DNA of 64,000 bases from Rubinisphaera italica (lineage in GTDB: Bacteria > Planctomycetota > Planctomycetia > Planctomycetales > Planctomycetaceae): assembly GCF_007859715.1 (NCBI RefSeq), contig NZ_SJPG01000001.1, positions 1,514,728-1,578,727 on the forward strand, written 5' to 3'. Both the position numbers and the translations under genes were made by a program. A model generated the notes under the pieces. That model ran no database searches and had not been told where the DNA came from. It saw only the letters and a program-made list of their open reading frames with translations. Positions 44,988 through 54,315 of this stretch are shown piece by piece. Position 1 is the stretch's first letter. Each line of letters starts with the position of its first letter.

Positions 44988-45236
44988 AGTGTTGAATAAT
45001 TGAAGGTAGATTCAATTTTGTAATGCATGGGTTTTGGGTTCGAACAGTTCGTGTGGTGATTTGATTAGGTACTTCTTGCGGACTCGCCAGCTTCGCCTCG
45101 TATTTCTTCAGGTAGGATTGCTGGTCCTCCCGGGTCATCGAAACATCGGCGTTGGCGGCGTTCTTTTTCTGTGTTCTTTAGTCGTTGTCGCAAGAGTATA
45201 ACGACAACTCAGCATCAAGCTGAGCTAACTTTTCTA
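44988..45236. other. Intergenic region with a possible leftward gene fragment
   Basis: On the minus strand, 45177-45040 reads as an open, GC-rich stretch (KKNAANADVSMTREDQQSYL followed by KKYEAKLASPQEVPN) that then passes into AT-rich sequence without a credible end. It starts just after an in-frame stop and has no start of its own. It looks like a fragment of a former gene; the family is not recognised. No terminator was seen after cusA. Confidence 0.3.
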
Positions 45237-45716
45237 TCAAAGATTCAATCGCCAGATCGTGAAGTTCAGCACGCTCGCAAAACTGACCCACGCCAGATAC
45301 GGCACCATTAAACCTCCGGCAGTTACAGACTTTTCGAAGAAGAGGATTGTCGTCGTCAAAATCGCCAGCCACAAAAAGATAATCTCCACAAACGCCCAAC
45401 CCGGTTGGTGCATGCCAAAGAAGATCCATGACCAGCCAACATTTAGCAGCAGTTGAATGGCAAATGTAGTCAGAGGCAATTTGGCAGCCTTGAATCCTGC
45501 CTGTTTCCAAACCAGCCAGGCCGCGATTGCCATCATGATGTAGAGCGTCGTCCACACGGGACCGAAAATCCAGCCAGGCGGATTCCAGGAGGGCTTGATG
45601 ATTGTCTTGTACCAGCCTTCGATCTCGGGAGTGGTGGCAATCGCACCCAAGCCGCCTGCGCCAACACAGATAACGATGAAGACCAATAGACCAATCCAAC
45701 GAGTACGACTTGTCAC
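45237..45716 (-). CDS. tspO: TspO/MBR family membrane protein
   Basis: 159 residues from GTG at 45714-45716, chosen because AAGGA lies six bases upstream; the TTG further up lacks a ribosome site. Five membrane helices and the family residues [20 protein letters not shown], the aromatic-rich [16 protein letters not shown] and [13 protein letters not shown] are all present. TspO binds porphyrins and related tetrapyrroles and influences stress responses and photosensitivity (family knowledge). It is a single gene, with repeat copy 3 about 55 bp upstream of its start, where the promoter should be. Confidence 0.92.
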   Translation of the reverse strand: MTSRTRWIGLLVFIVICVGAGGLGAIATTPEIEGWYKTIIKPSWNPPGWIFGPVWTTLYIMMAIAAWLVWKQAGFKAAKLPLTTFAIQLLLNVGWSWIFFGMHQPGWAFVEIIFLWLAILTTTILFFEKSVTAGGLMVPYLAWVSFASVLNFTIWRLNL

Positions 45717-45770
45717 AAAGATTTCCTTGATGATTATTGAATCAAGCAATTAGAGCATAACTAAATGCTT

Positions 45771-45854
45771 TAGACCATTTTTAAATGGTTTCTGCAGTCG
45801 CTTGGACACAAAATGTCCTAAAAACGCTGCAGGTAATATTTGAATATGCTCTAA
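45771..45854 (-). repeat. Dispersed palindromic repeat, copy 3 (inverted, ends supply a stop codon)
   Basis: Reverse complement matches copy 1 (1231-1315) closely: same TAGAGCATATTCAA left end, CCTGCAGCG and GACTGCAG arms, AGGACATTT centre and AATGGTCTAA right end. At its plus-strand left side an additional TAGAGCAT-N6-ATGCTTTA inverted repeat (45751-45772) abuts it, as if a second fragment or nested hairpin were present. The first bases of the element, TAG at 45851-45853 on the minus strand, form the stop codon of the upstream Tat-exported protein gene. Confidence 0.7.
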
Positions 45855-46825
45855 AAGAGATGATACGCTTTTGCGTCCAATCTGGCGGCCAATTCTGGAT
45901 CGTCGGCTCTTCGAACCAGATCATAATACCCATACGGATACTTAAATACGTGACCAATGCCGACGGACTTGTCTCCTCGCCTTTCCCAGTACTCCGATTC
46001 CGATGGTCGCAGTTTGCTCGGTTTGTGATCGGGAATGAGTCGCGAGTCCGCGTCGGGACCGAGCCGCGTAACGGTCACATACTTACGAAACGCAACACGG
46101 CAGCTTTCGGCCCATTCTACGTCGCCCATCGCGGCGAGTTCGACAAGTGCCTGACCAAACGTCAGCATATGGCCCGCGAAACCCTGGCCGTATCCGACGA
46201 AACGATCAATCGATTCGCTGGCTTCGTTCAAAATGAACCTGGCTGAGGCGGCTTCATCAGTGAAAAGAGGCGGGTCGACGGACGGGTCTGGATCGATGTC
46301 GTGCCATGGCGTAAACGAGCGGATCAACGCACAGACTCCGTCGACTCGTTCCGGAGTCGCTGCTTCCGGCAGCATGCGAAACCCCTTTATTGCCAGCATC
46401 GCAAAGATTACGTTGTGTCCGACTTGTCGAAGCACGGTGCCACCTTCGGCGAGCGCGGTGCCAATCTTCTCGATCGCCTTAGGGTCGGGATCGGCCTCGG
46501 GAAAAGGCTGGCAAAGCTTTGACTTTGCCCAATTCAGATCAAACAGTTCAGAGATTCGCGACGTGCAACCGGCGTCAAGATGATTGTCCTCACACAAAAG
46601 ATGCGCGGAGATCATGCTCGCTCCGCGATGACCATCCACGAAATAGTTCATTTCATGGCACCTCGCGAGTGCATTCAGCCCGAGTAAAACCAGGTGTTTG
46701 TCTGGTTTGTCCGTTTCATCGGCAAGTAAGGATGGAAGGTCGAACAGACGACCGCCCATCATTCCGCCTAGCATTGCGGCAGAAGCGCGCTTTGCAAAAC
46801 TTCTACGATCAAAGCTGCTGCTCAT
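45851..46825 (-). CDS. Tat-exported protein of unknown function
   Basis: 324 residues. The N-terminus has a twin-arginine-like motif DRRSFAKRA followed by a glycine-rich hydrophobic stretch (AAMLGGMMGGRLFDL), so it is probably exported folded. The mature part is mostly helical with no family I recognise; notable conserved-looking pieces are CHEMNYFVDGHRGA, HLLCEDNHLDAGC and KYPYGYYDLVRR. The gene is more GC-rich than its neighbours. Its stop codon TAG is the first three bases of dispersed repeat copy 3, so the insertion may have shortened the original C-terminus. No obvious partners: tspO lies downstream and a doubtful small frame upstream. Confidence 0.65.
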   Translation of the reverse strand: MSSSFDRRSFAKRASAAMLGGMMGGRLFDLPSLLADETDKPDKHLVLLGLNALARCHEMNYFVDGHRGASMISAHLLCEDNHLDAGCTSRISELFDLNWAKSKLCQPFPEADPDPKAIEKIGTALAEGGTVLRQVGHNVIFAMLAIKGFRMLPEAATPERVDGVCALIRSFTPWHDIDPDPSVDPPLFTDEAASARFILNEASESIDRFVGYGQGFAGHMLTFGQALVELAAMGDVEWAESCRVAFRKYVTVTRLGPDADSRLIPDHKPSKLRPSESEYWERRGDKSVGIGHVFKYPYGYYDLVRRADDPELAARLDAKAYHLF

Positions 46826-47316
46826 GAATACGGTTCTCCTTTCATGGGAATGTCAGAGTCGAAACTTAAATTCTATGTTATTTTACTGAGGTCGACAAAA
46901 CTATTCTTAAGGCTATTCATCAAAGCAACAACATCGGGCAATTCCAGTTGATTCAATTTCATCTTCAGAATCAGATTGAAGACTTTGACGTTGTCATCCA
47001 GGGGCCGCCATTGGAGAACAGCCGACCATTGGTTTTGCTTCAAGACGCAGAATCTCTCCACGTTCCGATTCTGAATGAGGTTTGAGGAATCGAGTAATGC
47101 CTTTTCCAGCTGATGCCTGAGGCAAGTTTGTTTGCTCATAGGTCAGAATTGTCTATCGGCATCGATTGGTTGGCCATGTTATTGTCGTCATGCTCAGGCC
47201 GTGCAGAGATCTGGCGAGCTAAAACGACTGAAGAAACCTTGTAAGTTGATTGCGGAAACATTAAAAAGAATTATCGAAGCGCTCAGCTTCGCGTCCCCCC
47301 ATTAAGGACGAACGCC
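46826..47316. other. Intergenic region before the DUF1501 gene
   Basis: About 490 bp containing a doubtful small leftward frame (46873-47139). Otherwise no gene, repeat or terminator was recognised. Promoters for the leftward Tat protein and the rightward DUF1501 gene should lie here. Confidence 0.4.
46873..47139 (-). CDS. Doubtful small hypothetical protein
   Basis: 88 residues with protein-like composition (QNQWSAVLQWRPLDDN and a hydrophobic/Asn-rich C-terminal half LNQLELPDVVALMNSL). No family is recognised and no clear ribosome site is seen. It lies in otherwise empty sequence between the Tat-exported gene and the DUF1501 gene. It may be real, a fragment, or chance. Confidence 0.3.
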   Translation of the reverse strand: MSKQTCLRHQLEKALLDSSNLIQNRNVERFCVLKQNQWSAVLQWRPLDDNVKVFNLILKMKLNQLELPDVVALMNSLKNSFVDLSKIT

Positions 47317-48768
47317 GTGCCCTGCCGTAAACTTCAGCACAATAATCACGCCTTCACGAGTTTCCATCCTCATGAACAGGAAGGCCTGTGTGTCTTCAGT
47401 CGTCGTAATATGCTCAAAGCCAGCTTTGCCGGGTTGGGGGGATTGTCGCTCCCGGCACTACAGCAACTGCGGGTTGAGGCGAGTCAGGCTGGACAGCCAA
47501 TGCGGCAAAAGAGTGTTATTCTACTCTGGATGACTGGCGGCCCGAGCCATATTGATACCTGGGATCCGAAACCGGACCGCCCGCTGAATAACCGAGGACC
47601 GTTTTCGACCATCGAAACCAAGGTCCCTGGCATTTTCATCTGTGAACATCTTCCCAAGCAGGCCGCGATGATGGATCGATTTACCCTCATCCGCTCGGTC
47701 GACTCTGAACGTAGCAGTCATCAGCCGAATCAAGTGATGCAAACCGGTCACCGGGATGCTGCTCCCAGGACTAAGAAGAACGGGCATATGTTCCCTGCGA
47801 TCGGGTCAATCGTTGCCCGACATCGAGACAACGGTCGACTTGATATTCCCCCTTATGTCACGTTTCACAAACACCACTCGCATGTCGCCTGGGGCGGATA
47901 TCTGGGTAAGAAGTACGATCCATTTAATGGCAATTTAGCCGCAGAATTACCGCAGTACGACCTGTTGGGGAAACCTCTCAACAAAACTTCCAGGGCAGAT
48001 TTATTCAATCTCGCAGCAGGATTGAATCATGAACGCTTGCTTGATCGTCATACGTTGCGGCAGGACCTGGATAATTTGCAGCGAGGTCTCGATTTGAACG
48101 GTTCGCAGATGGCACTCGATGCCTATCAGCAGCGGGCTTACGATCTCGTGCTTGGCGGCAAGGCGAAGCAGGCGTTCGATCTGTCTCTGGAACCGGAGAG
48201 CGTTCGCGAACGATACGGCGATCATCTCTGGTGTCAACAGGCCTTACTGGCCCGGCGGCTTGTTGAGTCTGGCGTCAGTTATGTCACGCTGGATTTAAGT
48301 CATCATACCGCTTCTGGCACTTGGGACAATCATGGCATTCCCGGTGGAGTTTATGGGGGGATTACCAAAGGCCTGAAGCCGTTGCTTCCATTGTTTGATC
48401 ACCTGTTGACCACACTCGTGTCTGATCTGGAAGAACGAGGCCTGCTTGATGATGTGCTCGTTATTGCGATGGGGGAATTCGGGCGGACACCGAACATGGG
48501 AACTCAAAACAGCCAAGATGGCCGCAACCACTGGCCATCGGTAATGTCGATGTGTCTGGCGGGCGGGGGGTTCCGGCATGGTCAGGTGATTGGGGCCAGC
48601 AGTGAAGATGGCGGCGAAATTGCCGAACGTCCCGTTACTCCGGGTGATCTTGCAGCGACGATCTACCGGCACATGGATGTCCCACTGGATACGCAATACC
48701 TCGATCATCAAGGACGTCCCCGTTTTGCCGTGCAAGAAAACGGGCAACCGTTGTCTGAACTTGTCTGA
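47317..48768 (+). CDS. DUF1501 (sulfatase-fold-like) exported protein
   Basis: 483 residues from GTG. Twin-arginine-like leader SRRNMLKASFAGLGGLSLPA after a ~27-residue prefix. DUF1501 motifs: LLWMTGGPSHIDTWDPKPDR near the start of the domain, HQPNQVMQTGHRDAAP, and the metal-site-like EFGRTPNMG and DGRNHWPS near the end. The family is alkaline-phosphatase/sulfatase-like in fold and expanded in planctomycetes, commonly next to DUF1549/DUF1553 proteins; its exact reaction is unknown. The DUF1549/1553 gene follows after 337 bp and a second DUF1501 gene after that. Confidence 0.88.
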   Translation: MPCRKLQHNNHAFTSFHPHEQEGLCVFSRRNMLKASFAGLGGLSLPALQQLRVEASQAGQPMRQKSVILLWMTGGPSHIDTWDPKPDRPLNNRGPFSTIETKVPGIFICEHLPKQAAMMDRFTLIRSVDSERSSHQPNQVMQTGHRDAAPRTKKNGHMFPAIGSIVARHRDNGRLDIPPYVTFHKHHSHVAWGGYLGKKYDPFNGNLAAELPQYDLLGKPLNKTSRADLFNLAAGLNHERLLDRHTLRQDLDNLQRGLDLNGSQMALDAYQQRAYDLVLGGKAKQAFDLSLEPESVRERYGDHLWCQQALLARRLVESGVSYVTLDLSHHTASGTWDNHGIPGGVYGGITKGLKPLLPLFDHLLTTLVSDLEERGLLDDVLVIAMGEFGRTPNMGTQNSQDGRNHWPSVMSMCLAGGGFRHGQVIGASSEDGGEIAERPVTPGDLAATIYRHMDVPLDTQYLDHQGRPRFAVQENGQPLSELV

Positions 48769-49105
48769 AAGCGGTTTCAATCCCTGTTTTCTCAATGAGC
48801 AAAATAATGCAGGGCTGGGGCCAGGCACTATGGCACTCGTACGTTTACGAGAATTTCTTTTGCATCGTTTTCAAAGTCCATCGTAAAACCTTTGATCTCG
48901 AAGACTACGGTCATTCCACACCAGTGGACAATCCATAGAGCATCTTTTTGTCAATTCTGACAAATCGAATATTCAGGTAACCCTATCCTTAAGCCCCAAC
49001 CTACATTGCAATCTGAGGATGAATTAAAGACAATATGAGTACCTCACCATCGAACCACAAGCGTTTTGTGACGATCGTCAATCTAATGTCCCACCTGCCT
49101 TTGTA
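48769..49105. other. Intergenic region between DUF1501 and DUF1549/1553 genes
   Basis: About 340 bp. A small perfect hairpin, CTCGTA-CGTT-TACGAG at 48836-48851, followed by AATTTCTTTT, may be a weak terminator for the DUF1501 gene. Otherwise nothing is recognised. Confidence 0.35.
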
Positions 49106-51493
49106 ATGGGAAATACCAAATTGATGCCTCTCCTCAATTGTTCTCAGTATCTTCAATTGAAACACGCGTTTTCTTTACTGATTGTGATATTGGGTTATAC
49201 GGAATTTTCTATTGCGGAACAGCCAATTTCGGAAGCTAATCAACTCGAATACTTCGAGCGAAAAATTCGCCCATTGCTTAGCGAACATTGCTACTCCTGT
49301 CATTCGTCTCAAGCCAAAACGATCCATGGAAGTTTACGCCTCGACAGTGCCAGTTCAATTGCCGAGGGCGGGGACAGCGGTGAGATTCTGGTTGCAGGAA
49401 AACCAGACGAGAGCCTGCTGATCGAGTCCGTCCTCTACGATGGCGATATACAGATGCCGCCGAAGGGAAAGCTGCCCGAGCAAGAGATCGATCACTTGAG
49501 ACAGTGGATCGCACAGGGGGCTTATTTTCCGCCATCATCAGACGAGCCATCACAAACAAACGGATCTATCGATTTTGTAGAAGGTCGTAAGCATTGGTCG
49601 TTCCAGCCTGTGCAACAGCAGGATCTTCCCAATGTTAATAGTCCAGATTGGCCACAGACTCGAATTGATAATTTCTTATTGGCGGCTATGGAGCAAAATG
49701 AACTCAAACCGTCTCTGAGAGCTGAACGCGCCACGCTGATAAGACGCCTCAGTTTTGATCTTATCGGTTTACCGCCCACTCGCGAACAGGTTCACAATTT
49801 CATCAATGATGATTCGAGTGAGGCTTATTCGCGACTGGTGGATCAACTCTTAAGTACTCCTGGGTATGGTGAGAAATGGGGACGATGGTGGTTAGATCTG
49901 GCGAGGTACACCGATCGAACAGCCAGCTGGCTGCCGCAAACCAGTCAGGCGCATCTTTACCGTGACTGGGTCGTCAATGCATTCAATGCAGACATGCCCT
50001 ATGACGAATTTGTTCGACGTCAACTCGCAACAGACTTAATGCCAGAGACAGGACCGGAGGATTTGCCTGCCCTTGGGTTCCTGAGCCTCAGCCCAACATA
50101 CTGGAAAGAACTGAAGCTGCCATGCGAAATCATAAAAGTTATTGTCGCTGATGAGTGGGAGGAACGAGTCGATGCAGTTTCTCGAACATTTCTTGGATTA
50201 ACTGTCGCCTGTGCACGTTGTCACGACCATAAATTCGATCCTGTTAGTGCCGATGACTACTACGCCCTGGCTGGAATTTTTGCCAGTACTCGGTTCGCTG
50301 AGCGTCCTTTGATCAGTGAAGAAAAGTACGAACCCGTGCGGCTCGCGAAGGAAGAAGTCGGCAAACTGGAAACAGAGATTGCGAAGTTGAAAAAAGAAAA
50401 GCCGATACCTCAGGGAAAGATCGACGAACTTGTCGTCAGGATTAAGGAAATAAAAGCTTCCACGCCTTTTTACGAGACACCGCTGGCGAATGCCCTGGCC
50501 GAAGAATCGACCTATGTTGTTCGTGCCGGGAAAACTCCACAGGACGGAACTCGCATGGAATATCGTGCGGAACCTCGTGATCTTCCTTCGTTTATCAGAG
50601 GGAACCCCAACAGACCCGGCCCTGTGATTCCTCGCCGATTTCTCACCGTGTTGACCCAGGAACCTGAGCCGTATCAGCAGGGAAGCGGGCGATTGGAGTT
50701 GGCAAATTCGATTACAACAGAGGCGGCTTCGCTATCGGCTCGTGTTATCGTCAACCGAATTTGGCTCGCGCATTTTGGTCAAGGACTTGTTAGCACGCCA
50801 AGTAACTTTGGCCGTCAAGGGGAACGGCCGTCTCATCCTGAATTGCTGGATGATTTAGCCGCACGATTTATCTCACAAGGCTGGTCTATTAAGCAGCTTC
50901 ATCGCGAAATTCTGCTCTCAGCTGCGTGGCAGCAATCAACGAACTCCAATTCAAACGTAGCCCAGATCGATCCTGGAAATCGTTTTCTCTCTCATATGAA
51001 CCGTCGCAGGCTTGGATTCGAAGAGTGGCGCGATGCCATGTTACTCATCAGTGGTAGCCTTAATCCGAGTTTGGGAGGACCATCCGTCGCACTTGATGAC
51101 AAAAATAACTTTCGTAGAACATTGTATGCCACGATCAACAGACGGGATATGTCACCGACATTCATGATCCATGACTTCCCGGATCCGACACAGCATAGTC
51201 CCATGCGGTCATCGACTACGACTGCACTCCAGGGACTGTACGCCCTGAATGGAGAGTTACTGGCAGAACAGTCGAAACAAATCGTCTATCGAATCTTTTC
51301 AGAGTCTTCAGAGGATGATCGGACCAGAATCACACAAGCTTATTGGCTATTGTTCTCACGCGAACCTACCGAACGAGAACTGAACCTGGGGCTTACTTAC
51401 ATTGGCGATACGAAAGAGGAAGTCTATCGGCAGCGATGGCAACAATACGTTCATGTTTTGCTGGCTTCGAATGAATTTATTTTTATTGATTAA
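49106..51493 (+). CDS. DUF1549/DUF1553 protein with N-terminal cytochrome c-like (PSCyt1) domain
   Basis: 795 residues. Signal segment (FSLLIVILGYTEFSIA), then a planctomycete cytochrome c-like domain with heme motif CYSCH (around residue 64) and distal MPPKGKLPEQEI. DUF1549 follows (~185-400) with VDQLLSTPGYGEKWGRWWLD and a second CxxCH, CARCHDHKFDPVS, near 370. A helical Lys/Glu segment and DUF1553 (~545-790) with SARVIVNRIWLAHFGQGLV and REPTERELNLGL complete it. Such proteins are exported, bind heme and are thought to work in oxidative steps of polysaccharide breakdown with their DUF1501 partners (inference from co-occurrence). A DUF1501 gene starts 51 bp downstream on the same strand. Confidence 0.92.
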   Translation: MGNTKLMPLLNCSQYLQLKHAFSLLIVILGYTEFSIAEQPISEANQLEYFERKIRPLLSEHCYSCHSSQAKTIHGSLRLDSASSIAEGGDSGEILVAGKPDESLLIESVLYDGDIQMPPKGKLPEQEIDHLRQWIAQGAYFPPSSDEPSQTNGSIDFVEGRKHWSFQPVQQQDLPNVNSPDWPQTRIDNFLLAAMEQNELKPSLRAERATLIRRLSFDLIGLPPTREQVHNFINDDSSEAYSRLVDQLLSTPGYGEKWGRWWLDLARYTDRTASWLPQTSQAHLYRDWVVNAFNADMPYDEFVRRQLATDLMPETGPEDLPALGFLSLSPTYWKELKLPCEIIKVIVADEWEERVDAVSRTFLGLTVACARCHDHKFDPVSADDYYALAGIFASTRFAERPLISEEKYEPVRLAKEEVGKLETEIAKLKKEKPIPQGKIDELVVRIKEIKASTPFYETPLANALAEESTYVVRAGKTPQDGTRMEYRAEPRDLPSFIRGNPNRPGPVIPRRFLTVLTQEPEPYQQGSGRLELANSITTEAASLSARVIVNRIWLAHFGQGLVSTPSNFGRQGERPSHPELLDDLAARFISQGWSIKQLHREILLSAAWQQSTNSNSNVAQIDPGNRFLSHMNRRRLGFEEWRDAMLLISGSLNPSLGGPSVALDDKNNFRRTLYATINRRDMSPTFMIHDFPDPTQHSPMRSSTTTALQGLYALNGELLAEQSKQIVYRIFSESSEDDRTRITQAYWLLFSREPTERELNLGLTYIGDTKEEVYRQRWQQYVHVLLASNEFIFID

Positions 51494-51544
51494 CTGAATT
51501 CAAAGTGCTCATCAAAATACAATCCCATCACGCAGGTTTTCCAT

Positions 51545-52939
51545 ATGAACACTCAACAACAAAATAAATCAGTTGAACGAAGGCGATTTCTGAAGCACAT
51601 CAGTGGAGTCACTGGGGGATTGGGAGCCGCCCATCTGATGGGAATGCCTCTTGAACTTGCAGCCTCCGATTCGTTCGCTGCTCCGGGAGCCCATTTTCTC
51701 CCGAAAGCAAAACGTGTGATTCACTTATTTATGAATGGCGGACCGTATCAGTCTGATTTGTTCGATCCCAAACCGGCACTCGAAAAATATGCAGGTACAA
51801 GACCTGAAGGTGCAGATCTGCTCACAGAACGGCCTACCGGTGGATTGCTTCCCTCGCCGTTCAAGTTTAACAAATGCGGCGAAAGCGGTGTGCCTGTCAG
51901 TGAATTATTGCCGAAGCTGAGTAATCATATCGATAAGATTTGCGTCCTTAAATCTCTGCATGCCGACAATCCGAACCATGGTCCAGCTCTCCTGCAGATG
52001 AATAATGGCACAATCATACCCACACGTCCGAGCATGGGAGCCTGGATGCTGTATGGATTAGGGAGTGAGAACAATAACCTGCCAGGGTATGTCGTTTTGT
52101 GCCCGGGACGTCCGGTCCGTTTTTCGATCTTATGGAATAGCGCATTTTTACCTTCAAAGTATCAAGGGACCTATGTCAATCATTCGACGATTGAACCCGA
52201 TAAGATGTTGCCCAATTTGAAGAACACAAACTGGGATCACAGCATTCAACGCGAACAACTGGACCTGCTCGGACAACTCAATGCAGACCATCTCGCATCT
52301 CGTAAGAACACATCGGATTTAAATGCCCGGACAGAAGCGATGGAGACTGCCTACCGGATGCAATTTGAAGCGAATATTACCTTTGATTTGAATCGAGAAT
52401 CGAAGGCCTCTCGCGAAGCGTATGGCAGTGGTCATTTTGCAAATGGTTGCCTCCTGGCTCGACGAATGGTGGAACGAGGCGTTCGCTTCGTTCAGGTTTA
52501 CTATGGTAATGGCCAACCCTGGGACACGCATAGTGGCCACAACGAGAAAGTCCCGAAGCTGTGCAAGGATATTGATCAGCCGATTGCGGCTTTGTTGAAT
52601 GATCTTGAACAAAGGGGATTGCTGGATGATACGCTCGTTGTCTGGGGTGGTGAATTTGGCCGAACTCCGACGTCTGAAAATGGCAACGGTCGAGATCATA
52701 ACCATCACGGATTCACAATGTGGATGGCCGGAGGAGGAGTAAAAGGTGGAATGACTTACGGAGAAACTGACGATTTCGGATTCAAGGCTGTCACAGACAA
52801 GGTCCACGTTCACGATTTGCATGCCACAATTCTGCATTTGCTGGGGCTGGATCATGAACGATTGACGTATCGACATGCGGGCCGGGATTTCCGTCTAACG
52901 GATGTCCATGGTCGCGTGGTTCATGAAATCATGAGTTAA
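51545..52939 (+). CDS. DUF1501 exported protein
   Basis: 464 residues. Twin-arginine leader ERRRFLKHISGVTGGLGAAH. Family motifs: HLFMNGGPYQSDLFDPKP at the start of the domain, LHADNPNHGPALLQMNNG, the central WDTHSGHNEKVPKLC, then GGEFGRTPTSENGNGRDHN and HVHDLHATILHLLG with putative metal-binding Asp/His. It forms a likely two-gene operon with the DUF1549/1553 gene (51 bp apart), the standard planctomycete pairing. Distinct in sequence from the first DUF1501 protein at 47317. Confidence 0.9.
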   Translation: MNTQQQNKSVERRRFLKHISGVTGGLGAAHLMGMPLELAASDSFAAPGAHFLPKAKRVIHLFMNGGPYQSDLFDPKPALEKYAGTRPEGADLLTERPTGGLLPSPFKFNKCGESGVPVSELLPKLSNHIDKICVLKSLHADNPNHGPALLQMNNGTIIPTRPSMGAWMLYGLGSENNNLPGYVVLCPGRPVRFSILWNSAFLPSKYQGTYVNHSTIEPDKMLPNLKNTNWDHSIQREQLDLLGQLNADHLASRKNTSDLNARTEAMETAYRMQFEANITFDLNRESKASREAYGSGHFANGCLLARRMVERGVRFVQVYYGNGQPWDTHSGHNEKVPKLCKDIDQPIAALLNDLEQRGLLDDTLVVWGGEFGRTPTSENGNGRDHNHHGFTMWMAGGGVKGGMTYGETDDFGFKAVTDKVHVHDLHATILHLLGLDHERLTYRHAGRDFRLTDVHGRVVHEIMS

Positions 52940-53090
52940 TTTGTCGTATCAATAGTCAGAGAGTTATGCGGTGGATAGAAAATAATACTTGGAATACGAA
53001 CTTTTAGCGGGAAATGTTCGTCGAAGTCTCTTTCGTTTGGATGTTGCCGCAAGATTACACATAATTACAATAGTAGGAATTAGATTTGCG

Positions 53091-54221
53091 ATGAAGTATT
53101 TTGGAATGTTACTTATGCTGGGGATGATTGTTTCCGGCTGCAAGCCTGCCGATGAACCTCAACCGTCTGAAGCAAAACCCTCAGATAAAACCGCTACGCC
53201 AACGGCGACCGCTCCAGCAAAAATGCCAGCGGACAACTCAGAAACGGTTGCGTCTATTGAAGCCTCAGGCGCGAAAGTGGAAAAGGATGCAGAGGGGTTC
53301 ATTACACAAATCGATTTCCGGAAGCAGCAGGTTGAACCGGAAATTCTGAATAAGCTACCGGAGTTGACCCACCTGCAGTCGCTGCTTTTTAATGAGTCGA
53401 ACCTCAGTGATGAGGGCATGAAACCGATCGGAAAATGCACAACTTTGAAGAATCTCGATCTGAGAGATTGCAGCATCGGCAACACGGGATTGGCATCAAT
53501 AACCGAATTAAAAAACTTGAAAGCGTTGAGGTTATCGGGACAATCGGGGGCGACGACTGTCGACGATGCAGGCATGGTGAGCGTAGGACAATTGACTGGA
53601 CTGAAAGCCTTACTACTCGATTTTCTCTGGGTCAGTGGAGAGGGTTTGGCAGAATTGAAAAATCTGCAGGGACTTGAAGAACTGTATCTGGCCAGCACAT
53701 TGGTCGGTGATGAAGATCTCAAGCAGTTAATGTTATTTCCACAACTAAAAAAACTCCGAGTTTCAAAGTTATCGCAGGTTTCACGCCCTGGTATTGAACA
53801 GATCGCCCAACTTTCTCACTTGGAGGATTTGGATTTGAGCGAAAATAGTTCCTTGTTTGATGAGGATCTGGCTCCGATTGCGACGATGCTGCCTTTGAAG
53901 CGTTTGAATTTGTGGCGGGTCGCAATCACCGATAGCGGAGTCTCTCATTTGAAAGACCTGACGAATTTGACCTGGCTGAATCTGGATAACACGCAATTGA
54001 CAGACGCGGGACTTCCGTATTTGCAGAAGATGCAGCATCTAACGTTTCTCCATTTGGGCTCGACTGCGATATCTGATGCTGGACTTTCCGAACTTGAATC
54101 CTTGAAAAGCCTCAAAGACTTAAAGGTCACCCGAACAGCGGTGACTGAGGCGGGAGTTGAGAAGCTGAAAAAAGAACTTCCCAATACCGAAATCCAGCTC
54201 AACTATCTGGGTGATCAATAA
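53091..54221 (+). CDS. Leucine-rich-repeat lipoprotein
   Basis: 376 residues from the ATG at 53091, which gives a lipoprotein signal with lipobox IVSGC (Cys16); the open frame upstream (to 52989) lacks this. A Pro/Thr/Ala-rich linker precedes about eleven leucine-rich repeats of ~23-24 residues with the consensus L.NL..L.L..T.ITDAGL..L (examples: LTNLTWLNLDNTQLTDAGL, LTFLHLGSTAISDAGL). Such surface lipoproteins are common in planctomycetes and likely mediate protein-protein contacts; no partner is indicated. A strong bidirectional terminator follows at 54257-54297. Confidence 0.9.
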   Translation: MKYFGMLLMLGMIVSGCKPADEPQPSEAKPSDKTATPTATAPAKMPADNSETVASIEASGAKVEKDAEGFITQIDFRKQQVEPEILNKLPELTHLQSLLFNESNLSDEGMKPIGKCTTLKNLDLRDCSIGNTGLASITELKNLKALRLSGQSGATTVDDAGMVSVGQLTGLKALLLDFLWVSGEGLAELKNLQGLEELYLASTLVGDEDLKQLMLFPQLKKLRVSKLSQVSRPGIEQIAQLSHLEDLDLSENSSLFDEDLAPIATMLPLKRLNLWRVAITDSGVSHLKDLTNLTWLNLDNTQLTDAGLPYLQKMQHLTFLHLGSTAISDAGLSELESLKSLKDLKVTRTAVTEAGVEKLKKELPNTEIQLNYLGDQ

Positions 54222-54256
54222 CGGTCTGCCCGAAAAGTCGATTAGCTAATTACCAT

Positions 54257-54297
54257 AAAAAACCGCCGCGATACGCAAGTACCGCGGCGGTTTTTTC
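54257..54297. terminator. Bidirectional rho-independent terminator
   Basis: AAAAAA followed by CCGCCGCG (54263-54270), a 12-nt loop, CGCGGCGG (54283-54290) and TTTTTT. Eight perfect GC pairs extended by A-T pairs, with T-runs on both strands. It lies between the convergent LRR lipoprotein and Gfo/Idh/MocA genes and would terminate both. Confidence 0.93.
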
Positions 54298-54315
54298 ATC
54301 ACTGAGCAAAATGCT

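Noticed and set aside
45041..45060. tRNA-like T-arm string GGTTCGAAC
   Set aside because: No matching acceptor, D or anticodon arms around it.
48295..48828. 177-codon minus-strand frame opposite the first DUF1501 gene
   Set aside because: Overlaps a clear family member; no domain on the antisense strand.
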